Of a stretch of 64,000 bases of DNA, positions 11,641-23,748 are shown piece after piece (the stretch's first letter is position 1; each line of letters starts with the position of its first letter). The stretch covers positions 7,688,001-7,752,000 of the forward strand of contig OY754476.1 of NCBI GenBank assembly GCA_963575645.1, given 5' to 3'. The translations under genes were made by a program, and so were the position numbers. The stretch comes from Xanthostigma xanthostigma. Lineage: Eukaryota > Arthropoda > Insecta > Raphidioptera > Raphidiidae. Below the pieces are notes generated by a model. The model was not told the origin of the DNA. It did no database searches and worked only from the letters and a program-made list of their open reading frames with translations.

Positions 11641-11800
11641 TTCATACCGCGTGCTAGCAGTGAGTTGTACAAGTAACTGTGACATAAATTATTCAGTCAG
11701 TATAATAGTACCGAGGTAACTGTGAAGATAAAAGATAAATAAACTTTAGTGTGCTTATGTGTAAAATAAATATAAGTGCAGTGTGATTGATTTCACAATT
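11635..11800 (+). other. ATG-free leader downstream of the heat-shock promoter
   Basis: From the predicted start there is no ATG for about 130 bases. The sequence is A/GT-rich (gtaactgtgaagataaaaga, aataaactttag), like hsp70 leaders. A possible donor, GAG|GTAACT, is at 11715/11716. The first ATG opens only nine codons. No HSP70 coding sequence follows within the window. It could be a first noncoding exon with a long intron, a noncoding heat-shock RNA, or a stranded promoter. Confidence 0.4.
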
Positions 11801-14057
11801 GTAATAAGCTGGTTTAACATAAATAACTTCTTGTATATAGAAATTAATATTTAGTGTACATAGATAGTGATTTATATTCTTTTATTTTATTAGCAAGAAT
11901 TTTTTGTTTCGTTTCTGTTATGTTGGAGAAGTACTTTTTAGTTTGATTGTTTATTTGTTTCCATCACGAACAAGAACAGTTTTGTAATAATAGGTATATA
12001 AAAGCAACGCTAAATCCTGCCGACAAAATAGTGTATTTGCTATTACAGGCAGTTTAGCTTTACTATGTGAACTTGAATTTGTTTTACAATATTCGTTTGA
12101 TACAATCTGTATATACATCTGAAATGATCCTTTTATTTCATTCTATTCATAGTCCCATGTCATTTGTTTAGCTGTTGGTTGACACCTAAATGCAATAGTT
12201 TCGTTTTGGTTTTTTTGTCCATTTTCTTCTAGATAAGGGCTAAATTAATAAAATAATATTTTCATAGTAAATATTTTGTTAAATTCAATTTTCTTTGGCT
12301 AAACTCAAGTAATACCTTCATCATCATAAATCAATAACACTTGTTATAGAAAAATATTTTTTTAATAGATAATTGCAAATATATTCTATTTGGAGTAATT
12401 ATATTTTTTTTTTTTATTGCAATCTACAGTAGGTATAATCAAGCATAATCAACATACAGGATGGTGATCGCGCCTGCCAATCATGAAACTTTAATCAAAC
12501 TTTCGTAATTTTCTGCTTCCATCATTATTTTAGGCAAAAAATCTTTAAACAAAAGTTTTAATGCAAAAATTAAATACTAAATTGTCTAAAATTACCTCAT
12601 AAATAGCGTTTAACTAAATTATAACTTTTTATGTGTCAGAAAATTTTCTAATCTCTTGTCAATTGTTTAATTGGTGGCCATTGTTCCTTTCAATAAATTT
12701 TGAGGTTTATTGTAGCTATCATCGTATTCTAACGTTTACACGTCATCATCTCTTGAAAAAATTAGGGATTCAATGTATTTCAAGTCCCCTGTAAAAATGA
12801 CTTCTTGCGTCTATTTGGTGATCCGCCACTGAACGTAAAGCCCTAGCCTTAAATTATATTCCTGAAAACTTTCTCATTAAACATAAATTAGATGCCCTAA
12901 GCCGTACCCTAAAGCTGTTTCGAGTCAGTGTTAAATAAATTATCTGTTAAATAACGTAACACAATATAATTAGGAAATGGTCGAATATTGTGTCACTAGG
13001 AATAAATGAAGAAATGAGAGTAAAACTGATTATCACTATCAGCAAAGTTTAAAACCACTTACAATTTTTATATAATTTCAACACGACCAATTTATCTTAC
13101 CGCATTAAAAATTGCAGACGCTGTTTTAATACCAATTTAAAATTTCATTTGAATTTAATTTTGTGGGGACAAGTTCATATACCATCTACAGAGTGTATTT
13201 TTAAATGATATTTCTAGATGCAAAATATTAAGAAAATGTGTTTTTATCGTGATAATTTCCCGTTTAGTAGTAAAATATAAAATTTTCTACTAAACGGAAA
13301 ATTATTAAAATTAAAAACTCGGGTCGTAGTGCCAAAACATGTTTTTTTAATATTTTACATCTTATAAAAATTATTAATAGAAAACAATATTAATTGTTAG
13401 TCGTCTCCAGCAACTTTGTGGGTATAGATGTCATTTCGCTCACATAGCAGCTAGTGTTAATGTTTTAATTTGGTTATGACGGGAAGCCTATCTTAACTCG
13501 AGCGTAGCCAAGTAAAAAATATCCTTTATTTTTTTAATGCGACGTCTTAGCAAAAACGGTCCACCGATTTTCGAGCGATTCCATTACAAGAAAAAAAATA
13601 GAACAGTTCTATCTCCAAATTGAGATCAGGCTGCTGCTTAAAAAAAACAATTTAAAAAAATTGAGGTTATTAGAAATACATCGATCCTTTTCAAATTCGA
13701 TATTTTTTTTATTGGTAAATAATTCAGATATTTTTCAAATTCAGTATATTATGTACATATAGAAAAGGGCACGCTGAAGTCAATATCAAAATTACTAGTT
13801 ATGGTCATTAAAAATCACCGCAGGAGAAAATAATGAAACAGAAAAGTAAGATTTTATTTTTCTTGGATATGCACTACTGCGTAGCAATTTTGTTAAAAGA
13901 GGGCTTGTCGACCGATAAGAGCTTGGAGTAGTAAACTAGTAAGGAGTAAGAACTGAGAAGTAGGGCTACTGAATACGAGGTCGAAAGACGGCAAATAATG
14001 AATATAAAGCAGTGTTTCTCGACAGTTTCAAACCCAAAAGCTTCCCAAAATTTTAAT
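11801..14057. other. Noncoding stretch with one long hairpin
   Basis: An inverted repeat at 13252-13305 (cccgtttagtagtaaaat / ttttctactaaacgg) forms a strong hairpin. 'gatccgccactg' at about 12821-12832 looks like a lone hAT-type terminus. No gene is visible. Confidence 0.5.
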
Positions 14058-14590
14058 TAGTGATGTGCCGGATATCCGTATCCGTATCTGCGGATATCCG
14101 AGGGAGAAGAAAGATCCGTATCCGTTAGTTTTTTTGCGGATCTTTTACTTTATTAATTTTCAATTCATAGATGAAATTTTATATATATAGGTGATTAGGT
14201 AATAATGAAAACCTGTTAAATTCCATTCAGATTATTTTTTATTTTTTTAAATCGTATTTGGCACCTTTATATTGCAAACATTTATCGTAGTGAGTACCAT
14301 ACTAATAGTACATAACTCAAAGGTACCTACTAAATCAACTATCTTTTTAATGAGATATTGGACATCGATCTTTGGAAAGAGACAATCTGTTATGAGAGTT
14401 AACTCTTAAGAGATCAATAACTTTTTCCCATAACAGATAGTCTCTTTCCAAAGGTCGATGAGCAATATTTACCGCCACGTACTCTAAGAAAGTTAAGATC
14501 CGTATCCGTATCCGCGGATCTTGAAACCAAAAATCCGTTTTCAGATCCGTATCCGCTGATATACATTTGTAACGATCCGGCACATCACTA
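14058..14590. mobile_element. hAT-type MITE, 533 bp, with nested foldback
   Basis: Same TAGTGATGTGCCGG terminus and 'atccgtatccgcggat' subterminal repeats as 4569-4908. An exact 8 bp duplication, ATTTTAAT, lies at 14050-14057 and 14591-14598. It is about 190 bp longer than its sibling, partly because of a foldback inside it (14355-14468). Confidence 0.9.
14355..14468. repeat. Foldback nested in the hAT MITE
   Basis: The left arm 14355-14394 (gacatcgatctttggaaaga...) and the right arm 14430-14468 (...tctttccaaaggtcgatga) are inverse copies about 38 bp long around a 35-base spacer that itself holds agagttaactct. The corresponding place in the 4569-4908 copy lacks it, so it is an insertion. Confidence 0.75.
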
Positions 14591-14598
14591 ATTTTAAT

Positions 14599-14836
14599 AT
14601 TCTACATATTATATAAGTTATCACTAATAGCTCTACGAACATTAGACTTTCACAAGTGAGAAATAGTACTTACTAATTCAGGTCACATTTGTTTGGGGTC
14701 TCCGGAGTACAAAAAACATATTTTTAGAAAAAGTCTGTTCGTCTGTTTGTCTGTGAGCACGAACGGTTACGAATCCAAGTTTTTACACAATGTTTGGTAA
14801 ATAGGAAGAGCCCTACTGTTTTTGGGGATAATCGGC
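14599..14836. other. Noncoding spacer
   Basis: 'ctgttcgtctgtttgtctgt' and the following 'gaacggttacgaatccaa' look like fragments of a widespread insect repeat. No gene is seen. Confidence 0.35.
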
Positions 14837-15240
14837 GCATGAATAGAATAGAATAGAAATATATCTTTACTTAAAATTCCAATGAATGTTATAGCGTCAA
14901 GTACACTAAAAGTTACACAAAAAAATTTGATAAAATGATTTATATTAATATTTAAAATCGTTAACTAAGTATAAACAACATGGTTGCAATCTTTTCTTTA
15001 ATTCAGACTTAAATTTAGATTTTAGAATATGGCAGTGCAGTCATATGTGTTGGTAGTGTGTTGTGTATTCGTATAGCGCCGCACACTCAGGATTATTAAA
15101 AAATAGTGAAAAATTACACTTGGGTAAAATGATTTTCTTATTGTGACGTGTTTGATAATTATGTTTATGCGCAGAGCAGATATTATGTACTATAATGTTG
15201 TTTTTTTTTATTACCAGTTTATGGCCAAGTTCTCGCAAAG
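14837..15240 (-). pseudogene. LINE 3' end with TATTC-type tail
   Basis: The minus strand encodes NYQTRHNKKIILPKCNFSLF followed by NNPE, matching the 'Y-x-TR-x-K-x-x-LPK...SLF' C-terminal signature of non-LTR ORF2 proteins. It is followed by a 3' UTR ending 'taaagatatatttctattct' with repeats of TATTC at 14837-14855. 5'-truncated and interrupted by stops. Confidence 0.6.
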
Positions 15241-16689
15241 CACTGTGCTATATTACACGAACCATTTAGAGCCATTTTTGACTCCCCTTTATCTTCGACG
15301 CTAGTTACATAACTGATTTTTTTCTGGGAGGTTAAGGTTACCATAAAGAAGCTGTATTCCAAATTTTATACGTTTAGGTGGAGTAGTTTAAGATTTTGTA
15401 CATTCACTTCTGGAGTTCCGCAAATTATATAATATCCATAAATAAATTGTAAAACGCAAACATGAAACAAATGATTTGAGAGAATATAAATAACAAGAAA
15501 TAAAATTTTATTTATTTGAAGAGTTCTATTCAGACGTTAATCAAAGATTTGAATAAATAACAAGATTTACATTTTGTAATAGTTTTCTCAATAAGATTTC
15601 TTATTCACTAACGGACTATTTTTTTTTTGTTTCTTAACTAGTGAGATGCGTCTTTCTTGGGGGACGTATAAAAGTTTAAAGGGAGGAACCTGATGATTAC
15701 TGGTCGGTGTATATATTAGAAGAAATAATAAAAAGAGACGCGTTGCATAAAAAAGGTTGATAAACCACGTTCCAGAGTAACATAGCTTTTAGTTTGAGAA
15801 GCACTGATATAGAGTATGCTTAGCTTGCACTTAGATACAAGCCGATTGGGTAAGCTTCTCTCCCATCAACTTCTGTCGATCTACTTTGATGTTTCCAATA
15901 CCTTGATGGCACAAAACAAAAACGCAAAACAAAAGCTGGTTTCAAACAATGACATATTCTCCATAGATATGGAACGTCTGAGAACTACATAAATCTAGTA
16001 CTCTATTCATAAATAAAATATTTTAAAAAACGATCTTAAATTTTTTAGCAGTAGTATATGCATTTTTGAAGGGAGAGAAATAATGTAAAGCAATGTTTAT
16101 CTTTATAACAGTGGTTTTCAAATCTTCACGAAGCTTTGGTATAAAATAGTCTTTACTGAAACCCTTAAGATTAATGATTTGTCATTATTTTTTCTATCAA
16201 AGAAAATGTTAACGAAACGATTAAGTTCTTCTGAATACAGTTTGAAAGCCACTGCTCTACAACATTAAATAATGACAAACTTCAATGTTACGACAGAATT
16301 TAGATAAACTAAATGAGGGTAAACACAACTGTAAAATTACTTAAGTTATCGAGAAAGAGCTAAGCCCATCCGATTTGCGCTTCCAAAGTAGATATAGTGC
16401 AGCTGCCAGGACTATTTATTGTAGAATTTTACGAACGTACCTTCGAATAAACAATAGAATATTACTTTCTGTCGATTGGTCTCTTCGGAAATTGTCTGCA
16501 ATTACAGAAAGTCATAAACTCTGTAGGCGATACTGTACTAAACAAATTATACAAAAAAGAAAAGTCCTGGTTGCATTATTAAACAAATGGTAACTATTGA
16601 CATAGAAATTAACTGCTCCATAAGTCATACAGTAGAAGAAGATAAGAAGGGTAGCTACTTCTTCACATCCTCCACTTATTAGGAACCAA
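15241..16689. other. Noncoding stretch with one repeat end
   Basis: 15498-15552 (tttatttgaagagttctatt, cagacgttaatcaaagattt) is the terminal block shared with 35600-35670, 48519-48560, 57760-57842 and 63005-63250. Elsewhere no coding, RNA or repeat signal stands out. Confidence 0.45.
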
Positions 16690-16752
16690 TAAACAATAAC
16701 ACGCTTGCTTTCTACGAAGAAGGTTCCCGGTTCGATCCCAACCGGCATCTTT
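16690..16752 (+). repeat. tRNA-like box B relic
   Basis: 'cccggttcgatcccaaccgg' contains a canonical box B, GGTTCGATCCC, preceded by a possible anticodon arm (cttgctttctacgaagaagg). No box A or matching 5' acceptor strand is found, so this is a truncated tRNA-derived repeat, not a tRNA gene. Confidence 0.35.
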
Positions 16753-17869
16753 AGATTATATGCTTTTATATATTTAATAAAAAAAAATATTTTTTCTAAA
16801 TGTTTTTTTCAATTTTTATCGTACAGTGGCAAACCTAGCAGCGTATGCACTTTTGGTTTTGCCAACTATTTTTTACTCACCAAAAATTTTAAAATCAAAA
16901 ACTGCAGTAATTTGTTTTTTTTGCATTGAAATTCGCAGCATTGAAAAAGTGGTAGGGGTGTACGAGTAGTAAAATCGAAGTCAATCAAGAAAATGCGAGA
17001 ACCATATAAAGTATATTATAGTTTTTAACATTTTTCAGTATCCAAACTTTTCACTGTGCACTTTTCAACTTAACTCGAAAAAATTTGAGAATTCGTAAAA
17101 TATTGCACTAAATCCAAAAAGGAAATCAGATTATTTAGAAAGTCAATAATTTTTGCATCTCTATTCGAAAGAGTTCCAGGCAGTATGGACGTATGGTCAA
17201 GCAGCCAACGAAAATATAGATCTTTTGTTACAATTCTACTTTTTTCAGTATTTTTTCTATTCGATTTGACAATCGTACTTTTACAACTCGTCCAATATTT
17301 CACTTTTCAAACTGTCGCACCTCACACACCCCTAAAATGTGGTACAGTTAGGTAAAGTTAGGTAGCAAGGAAAATAAGGGCGCAAAAGAAAATACGACGA
17401 TGTACATTTTCTCTGGTTGTGTGTAGTGGAAAGGTGGAAGGTGAGTTTTAATAACGTGAGAAAAAGAGGTGATGTTATGGATAAAACGGTCTGTTAGATA
17501 TAAAGCAGAAGATAGTATAAGGCGACAGAACTTTATGACATTTCAGAGTCTTCGTCCCTTTGATTACTTCACCATATTTGGACTAGTTCGTTATGAAAAA
17601 GTCAACGCATCACATTCGTAGATACTATGTATGCTAAAACATATTTATGTTTCAAAAAACAACAACAACCAAAACAGTAATAAATTCATCTTTGGCATAA
17701 CTTTTCTATAACCAGAACTACGTGATCGTCTTCATACAGCTCTTTACACATCCCATACAAAACCACACATTCATACAATGAGTATTTCCATGGAAACGCT
17801 GATAAATACACGAAAATGGTAGGTTATGTTGTTGTGCGCGATATTGTGATGATGACATTATGTTGAAAA
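16753..17869. other. Noncoding stretch
   Basis: Only short open frames without domains are present. No structure is recognised. Confidence 0.5.
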
Positions 17870-18545
17870 TGATTTTTAACAGTCACGTAAAGAGCGCGGG
17901 TAAAAGTCAAGTACTGGAACCGCCAAAATGTAAAAAAAAACAGTCACGTGAGACACAATATCATCACGCACAAGATAAATATAATGTGTTTTGCACGTAC
18001 CCCGTATAAAATAGCTGATTTTCACATAATTTTCAAAATTTTTGACAGTTCAATTTTAAGAAAGTACACTTCTAATTTTTGCGCTGCGTTGTATGAAAAT
18101 TATAGTACGGCAACGTTTATTTTACTTTACGCACTAGTGTGAAATAGATCATTTTATGATCGCTACATAAGCATGAAAAGCAGCTATTTTATAGATATAC
18201 GAAAAACATATTTTTGCACTGCCCACTATAAAATAGCTGATAGACATGCCTGTATGTAAATTAACCCATTACGCACTAGAGAGGTAACGTAAACCAGAAC
18301 GGATCGCGCTATACCAATTCCACAGTAAATCACTGTTTGTCAGTCTGTTTTTTTAAACTATTAGAAGTAACGTTTGTTGAAAAATGAACTGTCAAAAATT
18401 TTGAAAAAGAAGTGACACGCAGCTATTTTATTAAAGACTCGTGCAAAAAAAATACCATATATAAGTATCGACTCGTGTGACTTTCAAAACTCGCTGGTGT
18501 CGTTTTAAACATAATGTCACAACTCGTCGGAATTCAACCCATTAC
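17870..18545. repeat. Dispersed repeat family G, two or more overlapping copies
   Basis: Recurring blocks are 'tgcacgtaccccgtataaaa', 'tagctgattttcac', 'acggctcgtgtga'-like sequence, 'aaacataatgtcac' and 'cccattacgc(c/a)cta'. Copies or pieces lie at 34640-34830, 38370-38530 and 51060-51260. Short inverted pieces suggest tandem or nested insertion. Confidence 0.6.
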
Positions 18546-19110
18546 GCCACTAGATTTAATATAATATCTTGGTGGTGAGTAAAAGCTATTTTTTCTAAAA
18601 AGTTCGAGCGGTAAGAATACCCATAGATTCCAGAAAGTAGGAAAATATCAATATCACTCAAATCAAGACAAGAAGTTAATATTTCGTCCCAAATTGTTTA
18701 CCCTTTAGTATGTAATGAGATCACGCTGTAACCAATTGGTGCTATTATTTTGAGTAAATATTTAACTTAAATGTACTATATTGATCTTTCTACAAAAAGG
18801 AAAAAAATGTGAACAGAAAAGACATTGTATTTCACATCACGATCTGTACTTTACGAGTGTTTAGGCTAATTCAATTACGAGAGAACTTGAAGCCACATGT
18901 GAAAAACAACCAGTGTAGCGCAATAGTGTCGCCATCTATGTATAGATACACTATCACACGCTGCGTTTATACTATGCACACGACCCCGAATCTCAAAACA
19001 CGCATTCTGAAATCCGTAAACTAAGTACCCAAAATTACGCATCGTTTGAGAAAATTCACAAAAATACAGTTTCTTTAAAGGATGTAATTTTTGACGTAAT
19101 AACGTCTTAT
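18546..19110. other. Noncoding stretch
   Basis: A 122-codon open frame on the minus strand (18875-19243) reads through repeat DNA without any domain, so I do not call it. A small palindrome, atctatgtatagat, is seen at about 18941. Confidence 0.5.
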
Positions 19111-19265
19111 AAATTGATGAAACACCAGCTGCACGCACGAATAAGTGTAACGTTCCGCCTGTGTAACGTTCCGCCTGACCCTGTGCGTGCAAGCGAGAGC
19201 GCAGTATAAGCGATAGAGAGTCGGTAAAAATATAGTTTGACAACTACTAAAATTTAGGTTATGCA
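19111..19265. repeat. GC-raised repeat block with duplicated 16-mer
   Basis: 'tgtaacgttccgcct' occurs twice in direct succession (from 19146 and 19162), followed by 'gaccctgtgcgtgcaagcga'. The GC content contrasts with the neighbours. I read it as a dispersed-repeat fragment. Confidence 0.45.
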
Positions 19266-20256
19266 TTATTAAATATGATATTCGAGCGGAATACGTTATC
19301 ACGTAAAACTATCGTCCGTAAACCGACTTTACAGACAACCAATTTTTTTTAGCGTAAACATAGAATAAAAATAAAGTTATGGCTGATTTGAATTGTTTCT
19401 AGCCGCTCAATTTATATGTACCTACTGACATAAAATCTGTATTTTCAGAATCTTTTTTTCAAATTTCTAAATCTATTTTTATCACAGTTCGTATGGAAGA
19501 ATACTGAACAAAAACATGAATCTGATATAAACTTTTTCGTAAATATCCGTACATGAAAAAGGAACTCTATTAATACATTGAATTGCATTAATATAAAATG
19601 CACTTAATTGTTTTAATAAAGCTTCGCGGAAAACTTGACACCTGCTGAACTGATTTCAATTTGCTTTTCAAAATTTTATTGAAAATTTTCCTGTAAATGT
19701 TTTATCACGCTGTCAATGTAACGCTGAGTTTGACGGTTAGTGTAAATATAAAATCCAGCATAGAAATCAGTAATAACTAACTGATCTTCCATAATCTATA
19801 GAACTGTTTCAATTTGGTGTACAAAAATGTTCCAAAAGTTTAAGATATCTAGAGCCGTTAAAAATAGTTTAATTAAAAATTGTCAAGGTACGCCTATGAC
19901 AACATTCTGTATACTTTTTTAGAGAAAGCCGAGGGACGACCGTCGAACACAAAGTTCCATCTCATTTTGTTGTAAACGCCAATTAAATTACAGAATCGAT
20001 ACGGATAACTTTACCAGGAACAATTACTGAAACAAAGCGAAATGCTGCACTTTTTATTTTTACAATCAATAAACACGTACCTGCAATCGTACAACGTAGG
20101 TATAGTAATTTTATCAAATTTCTATGTTAGTCAGGTTTAGTATGCCCTTTCACGAAACGTTCAGTTATATCATTAAAATATGTCGAAACAGTAACACATT
20201 TCGTACGGTAATTTTATAAAATTTCAAATTAGTTTCCAAATACTATGGATACAAGC
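19266..20256. other. Noncoding stretch
   Basis: I see no gene, RNA or clear repeat. Confidence 0.5.
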
Positions 20257-20265
20257 ACCTATAAA

Positions 20266-20653
20266 CAGCGCTGGATTTACACTAGGGGCTAGTGCAAATT
20301 TCCAGGGGCAGCAAAATTTGAAAAGGAAAAAACATTTTTCGCGTTACAAAAAATTCTTCGAAAAGTGTGACCATGCTGAAAACATTCATAAATACATTTT
20401 TTTTTCAGTCACACAATTTTGCAATTGATGGGCAATCGTTTTGTTTGTCAATTTATGATTTTTAATACGAAAAAGAATGTTTTCTTGTGTAATTATCCCG
20501 TTTGTAATAAAAATATTTTTGACTATAAACGAATCATTTTATTTATTTGAAAACTGTATACCGAACCTTTACCCAATTTTATGTAGGAATTAGGTAATGG
20601 GCTAGCATTTTTTACGGTGCCGCGGGGCGGTAGTTAGGGTTAATCCGGCCCTA
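20266..20653. mobile_element. hAT-type MITE, 388 bp
   Basis: Ends CAGCGCTGGATTTA and TTAATCCGGCCCTA are inverse-related. A perfect 8-9 bp direct repeat, (A)CCTATAAA, flanks it at 20257-20265 and 20653-20661. The TSD length and CAG start fit hAT. No transposase is encoded. Confidence 0.8.
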
Positions 20654-20661
20654 CCTATAAA

Positions 20662-21984
20662 TACGTGAAACTCTTAATAGTTTGCAGACAGTAAACAAAA
20701 ACAGTGCCGTCTATGAGCTCGGGATGACAAAGGTGTAGCATTAATCAGCCACATTATTTCTCTATTTATCTCTTTGTAATATATGTGTTTTCCTTAGTTA
20801 CGCAACAAAATTTTAAAAATCAGAAAAATCTGTACTATGCTGATTATACCGATCATAAGAAATCATGACAAATATTGTTTCTATAGTTTAGATATAACGT
20901 CAAAATTGTTTTAACATCCCAAGCCGTGCACGATGCTAGTGTAGTTTGTTTCTGATTTTAGGTCAGAGCTGCGCGTATTCAAAATTTTATAGTATTTGGT
21001 ATTTAATTGTTCATTTTATAAATTGTCCACTCATTTTATGAACATTTCATGATATGTCTTACTTAACATTTTATAGATATTTCGAAAAAAACAGGGGTCG
21101 GCAAGTAATTGTTAGTAGAGTCCGGATGTTTTTGAAAATTGTTATCTAGGTTCAGAAAAGAAAAAATAAACACATCCTTTTTTAATCGATAATATAATTT
21201 GTAAACAGACTATTTATATTAATACTTTTTATAAATAAAGTTGAAAAAATATATTTATAAAATAAGTAATCGAGAAAATATTTAATATCATCACATACAT
21301 TTTCCCCCTTCTGAAAACTCTCTTTGTGAGCGCTTTTCAGTTTTCTACCCTCGCGGATGCGAACCGCGATTTGCCTGTTGCAGATTCTTGGCCTAAACAT
21401 TTCAATAACTGTCTAAACTTCTTATAAACATGCCGTTCAATTACACCAGATGGTTACGATATATGAAATCAATTTATTTAAATCGTGATTACTTTTTGCA
21501 TACATATTACTGAAAACAACAAAGGTCATAACAATAAGTTATAACGGCAAGGCGAATGTTTAAAGTTCGAGGTCTAAAACTGAATGGTTATTAAAGTTTT
21601 GTGGGTAGTTTCATTTTTTCATTGCGAAGTTGAGGACATTACTATCTAATGTGTAGTAGCGTCCAGGGAAATCACAGTCGCCAACTCACCATACGTTCAA
21701 TTATTCACCAACCCGTTGAATGTATGCATAGATTGTACAAGATGGACGACGAAAACTGTTAATTATATCATACCTTCAAAAAGTTTCTCAATTATTTAAT
21801 TGGATTGTAATATGAGACTCTTTCAAATAGATTCCTTCTATTTTTAACGAATTAAAAAGAAGAAATTGACAATTCGAGGTTTATGTTTAAATTTATGATG
21901 TGTATATAATATCTCTATGTACGCGATTGTTTCAGAAACTATTGAACCGGTTTGGATTAATATTTTACCATATTTTAAATGTTC
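20662..21984. other. Noncoding stretch
   Basis: A short open frame on the minus strand at 21182-21400 has no recognisable fold. Nothing else is supported. If the Dscam transcript continues downstream, this is intron. Confidence 0.45.
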
Positions 21985-22390
21985 TTGGTTTCCGGGCTTG
22001 AAGGACTTGATCCATTGGTATTTCTACCTGACGTTTCGTCTACAACTGCAGTAGACATTATCAAAGGCTTTTTTCCGTCACCAATAGCTTCAGGGTTTGA
22101 CCCATTTGCCAATTTCTTAATACTTTAAATTTTTTTTACATGCATAACAAGGACACAATGATGGATGGATTGATGGAACTAAAAGTAGGGTCAAGGATAG
22201 CAATAGTCTCATAAATGCAGGACCGACACAAACGAGAGAGACTTTCATAGATGGAATCAAAGGCTTGTAAATTGTTTTTATGTTATACTTCTCCAGCAGT
22301 TTGCCATTGAACCACGGCCTACAAGCCCGAAAACCAAGAGGATTTGGAACAAGACCGCCGTGAAAGCCTACACACTTGGATTTTATCATA
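21985..22390. mobile_element. Foldback repeat family E, copy 2
   Basis: 'cttggtttccgggcttgaag' (about 21988-22007) and the right arm 'gcctacaagcccgaaaacca' (about 22318-22337), then 'gtgaaagcctacacacttgg', are inverse copies shared with 8002-8240. The 90-codon frame inside on the minus strand is an accident of the repeat. Confidence 0.65.
22027..22068 (-). ncRNA. Hammerhead-variant-like motif M2
   Basis: On the minus strand: CCT, TTGATAA, T, hairpin GTCTAC..GTAGAC (6 bp), GAAAC, GTC, AGG. CCT and AGG can pair as a 3 bp stem I, and GAAAC-GTC is intact. The CTGANGA box is changed at two positions that matter for catalysis (C3, G8), so it is probably inactive. Confidence 0.45.
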
Positions 22391-23134
22391 TTGTTTAGTG
22401 TTGTATTTGAAAATATCTTAGACTAGTCGCATTATCTGACTTTTCCATTTTAATTACAGTACCTATACTAAAAAAATGCAAATTAAAAATAAATTGAACC
22501 GACTTGAAAAACACGCATTTATTTGCCAAATCTTTGATCAAATAGCTTTAGTAGTGTACTCAAACCTTAGCTGTTTGGTTTCGTACGAAGTGCTTGAAAA
22601 CTCTACAATATATAGTCAATATAACACGCTTTCAATGTCCGATGATAATTTTCAGAAACATTCTATATATAAAGGCACCATAGCATACAGGTTACATTGT
22701 ATCCACCGAGTTTTACAATCTCAAGTGTCTACGCTTTTAAACTACTTCACTTTGCACCACCACGCTTTCGCTTAGTTTAGACATTATAGCGTACACCTCG
22801 ATAATAAATGTACCTATCTCACTCTACACTCCTTCTATCTCGAACACACTCACTCACCCAAAACATTCACTCATGGGATTAAAGCAGGCTGAATATTTAA
22901 TTTTAACTTTGAAATCAAATTATATTTTTTTTTTTTGAAAAATCAACGTTGATAATTATATATTACATAAAATTTCATCCATGGATCATTCTACGAGATG
23001 ATTTATTATAAAGTTCACGTCTGGTTTATCAGTACATTAATTTAATTTTATTTGAGGAGAAAAATACAGTGAGTTATATTTTTTCACTATAGCTGAAAAT
23101 TTAATACCATACGAAGTCTTATAATATATGCCTA
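22391..23134. other. Noncoding stretch
   Basis: An ATG-initiated frame of 99 codons (22476-22775) begins in a 'aattgaaccgactt' repeat block and shows no domain. I regard it as chance. Confidence 0.45.
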
Positions 23135-23142
23135 CGTTTATA

Positions 23143-23576
23143 CAGGGGCGGATCTATATAGAGACTAATAGGGCTTAAGTCCTGGGCCCCCAAGTATCAA
23201 GGGCCCTCAAAAATTGAATAAGTGCTTATAATATATAATTTTTAATACTATTTCATTAACAATAATCACTTTATCGTACAGTAAATAGTGCATTATAATG
23301 ATTATTATTAGTATCATGGGTGATTTTTGGCAATTTGAATTTTGACAATTTTTTTGATGAATTTTGACAATTTTTTGGATAAACTTTGAAATTATATTGA
23401 TGAAATTTGACAGTTTTTTGGGTCAATTTATAGTTTATTTGTTTGGTCAGATCATCAAGGTGGAACTCTGATTTTGGTGTTATTAAAAATAAATTTTAAT
23501 TATTGATCTAACAAAAGATGGGGCCCAATCGGACTTCAATAAGCCCTAAGCCCCGAAAAACCTAGATCCGCCCCTA
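23143..23576. mobile_element. hAT-type MITE, 434 bp
   Basis: Terminal inverted repeats CAGGGGCGGATCTA / TAGATCCGCCCCTA. Flanking 8-mers CGTTTATA (23135-23142) and CGTTTAAA (23577-23584) match at 7 of 8. The interior has repeated 'ttttgacaattttttgga'-type motifs. A second, inverted and truncated copy lies at 57895-58141. It sits about 170 bp downstream of a Dscam exon, in intron. Confidence 0.85.
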
Positions 23577-23748
23577 CGTTTAAATGCGGCACATACGTCT
23601 ACGCTCAAATAAATTTGTTACACACGCATTTTAAGTCTACATTAGAACACAAAAAACAAAACATTTTTTATATGCGAATGAAATACTAAAGGTGACTTAT
23701 ATAAATAATAAAATAGCAGGATGTGAAAAATAATAAAAATAAACTTAC

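Noticed and set aside
18875..19243. 122-codon minus-strand open frame
   Set aside because: Longest ATG-less frames of this size are expected by chance; it crosses repeat blocks with duplicated 16-mers and shows no domain.
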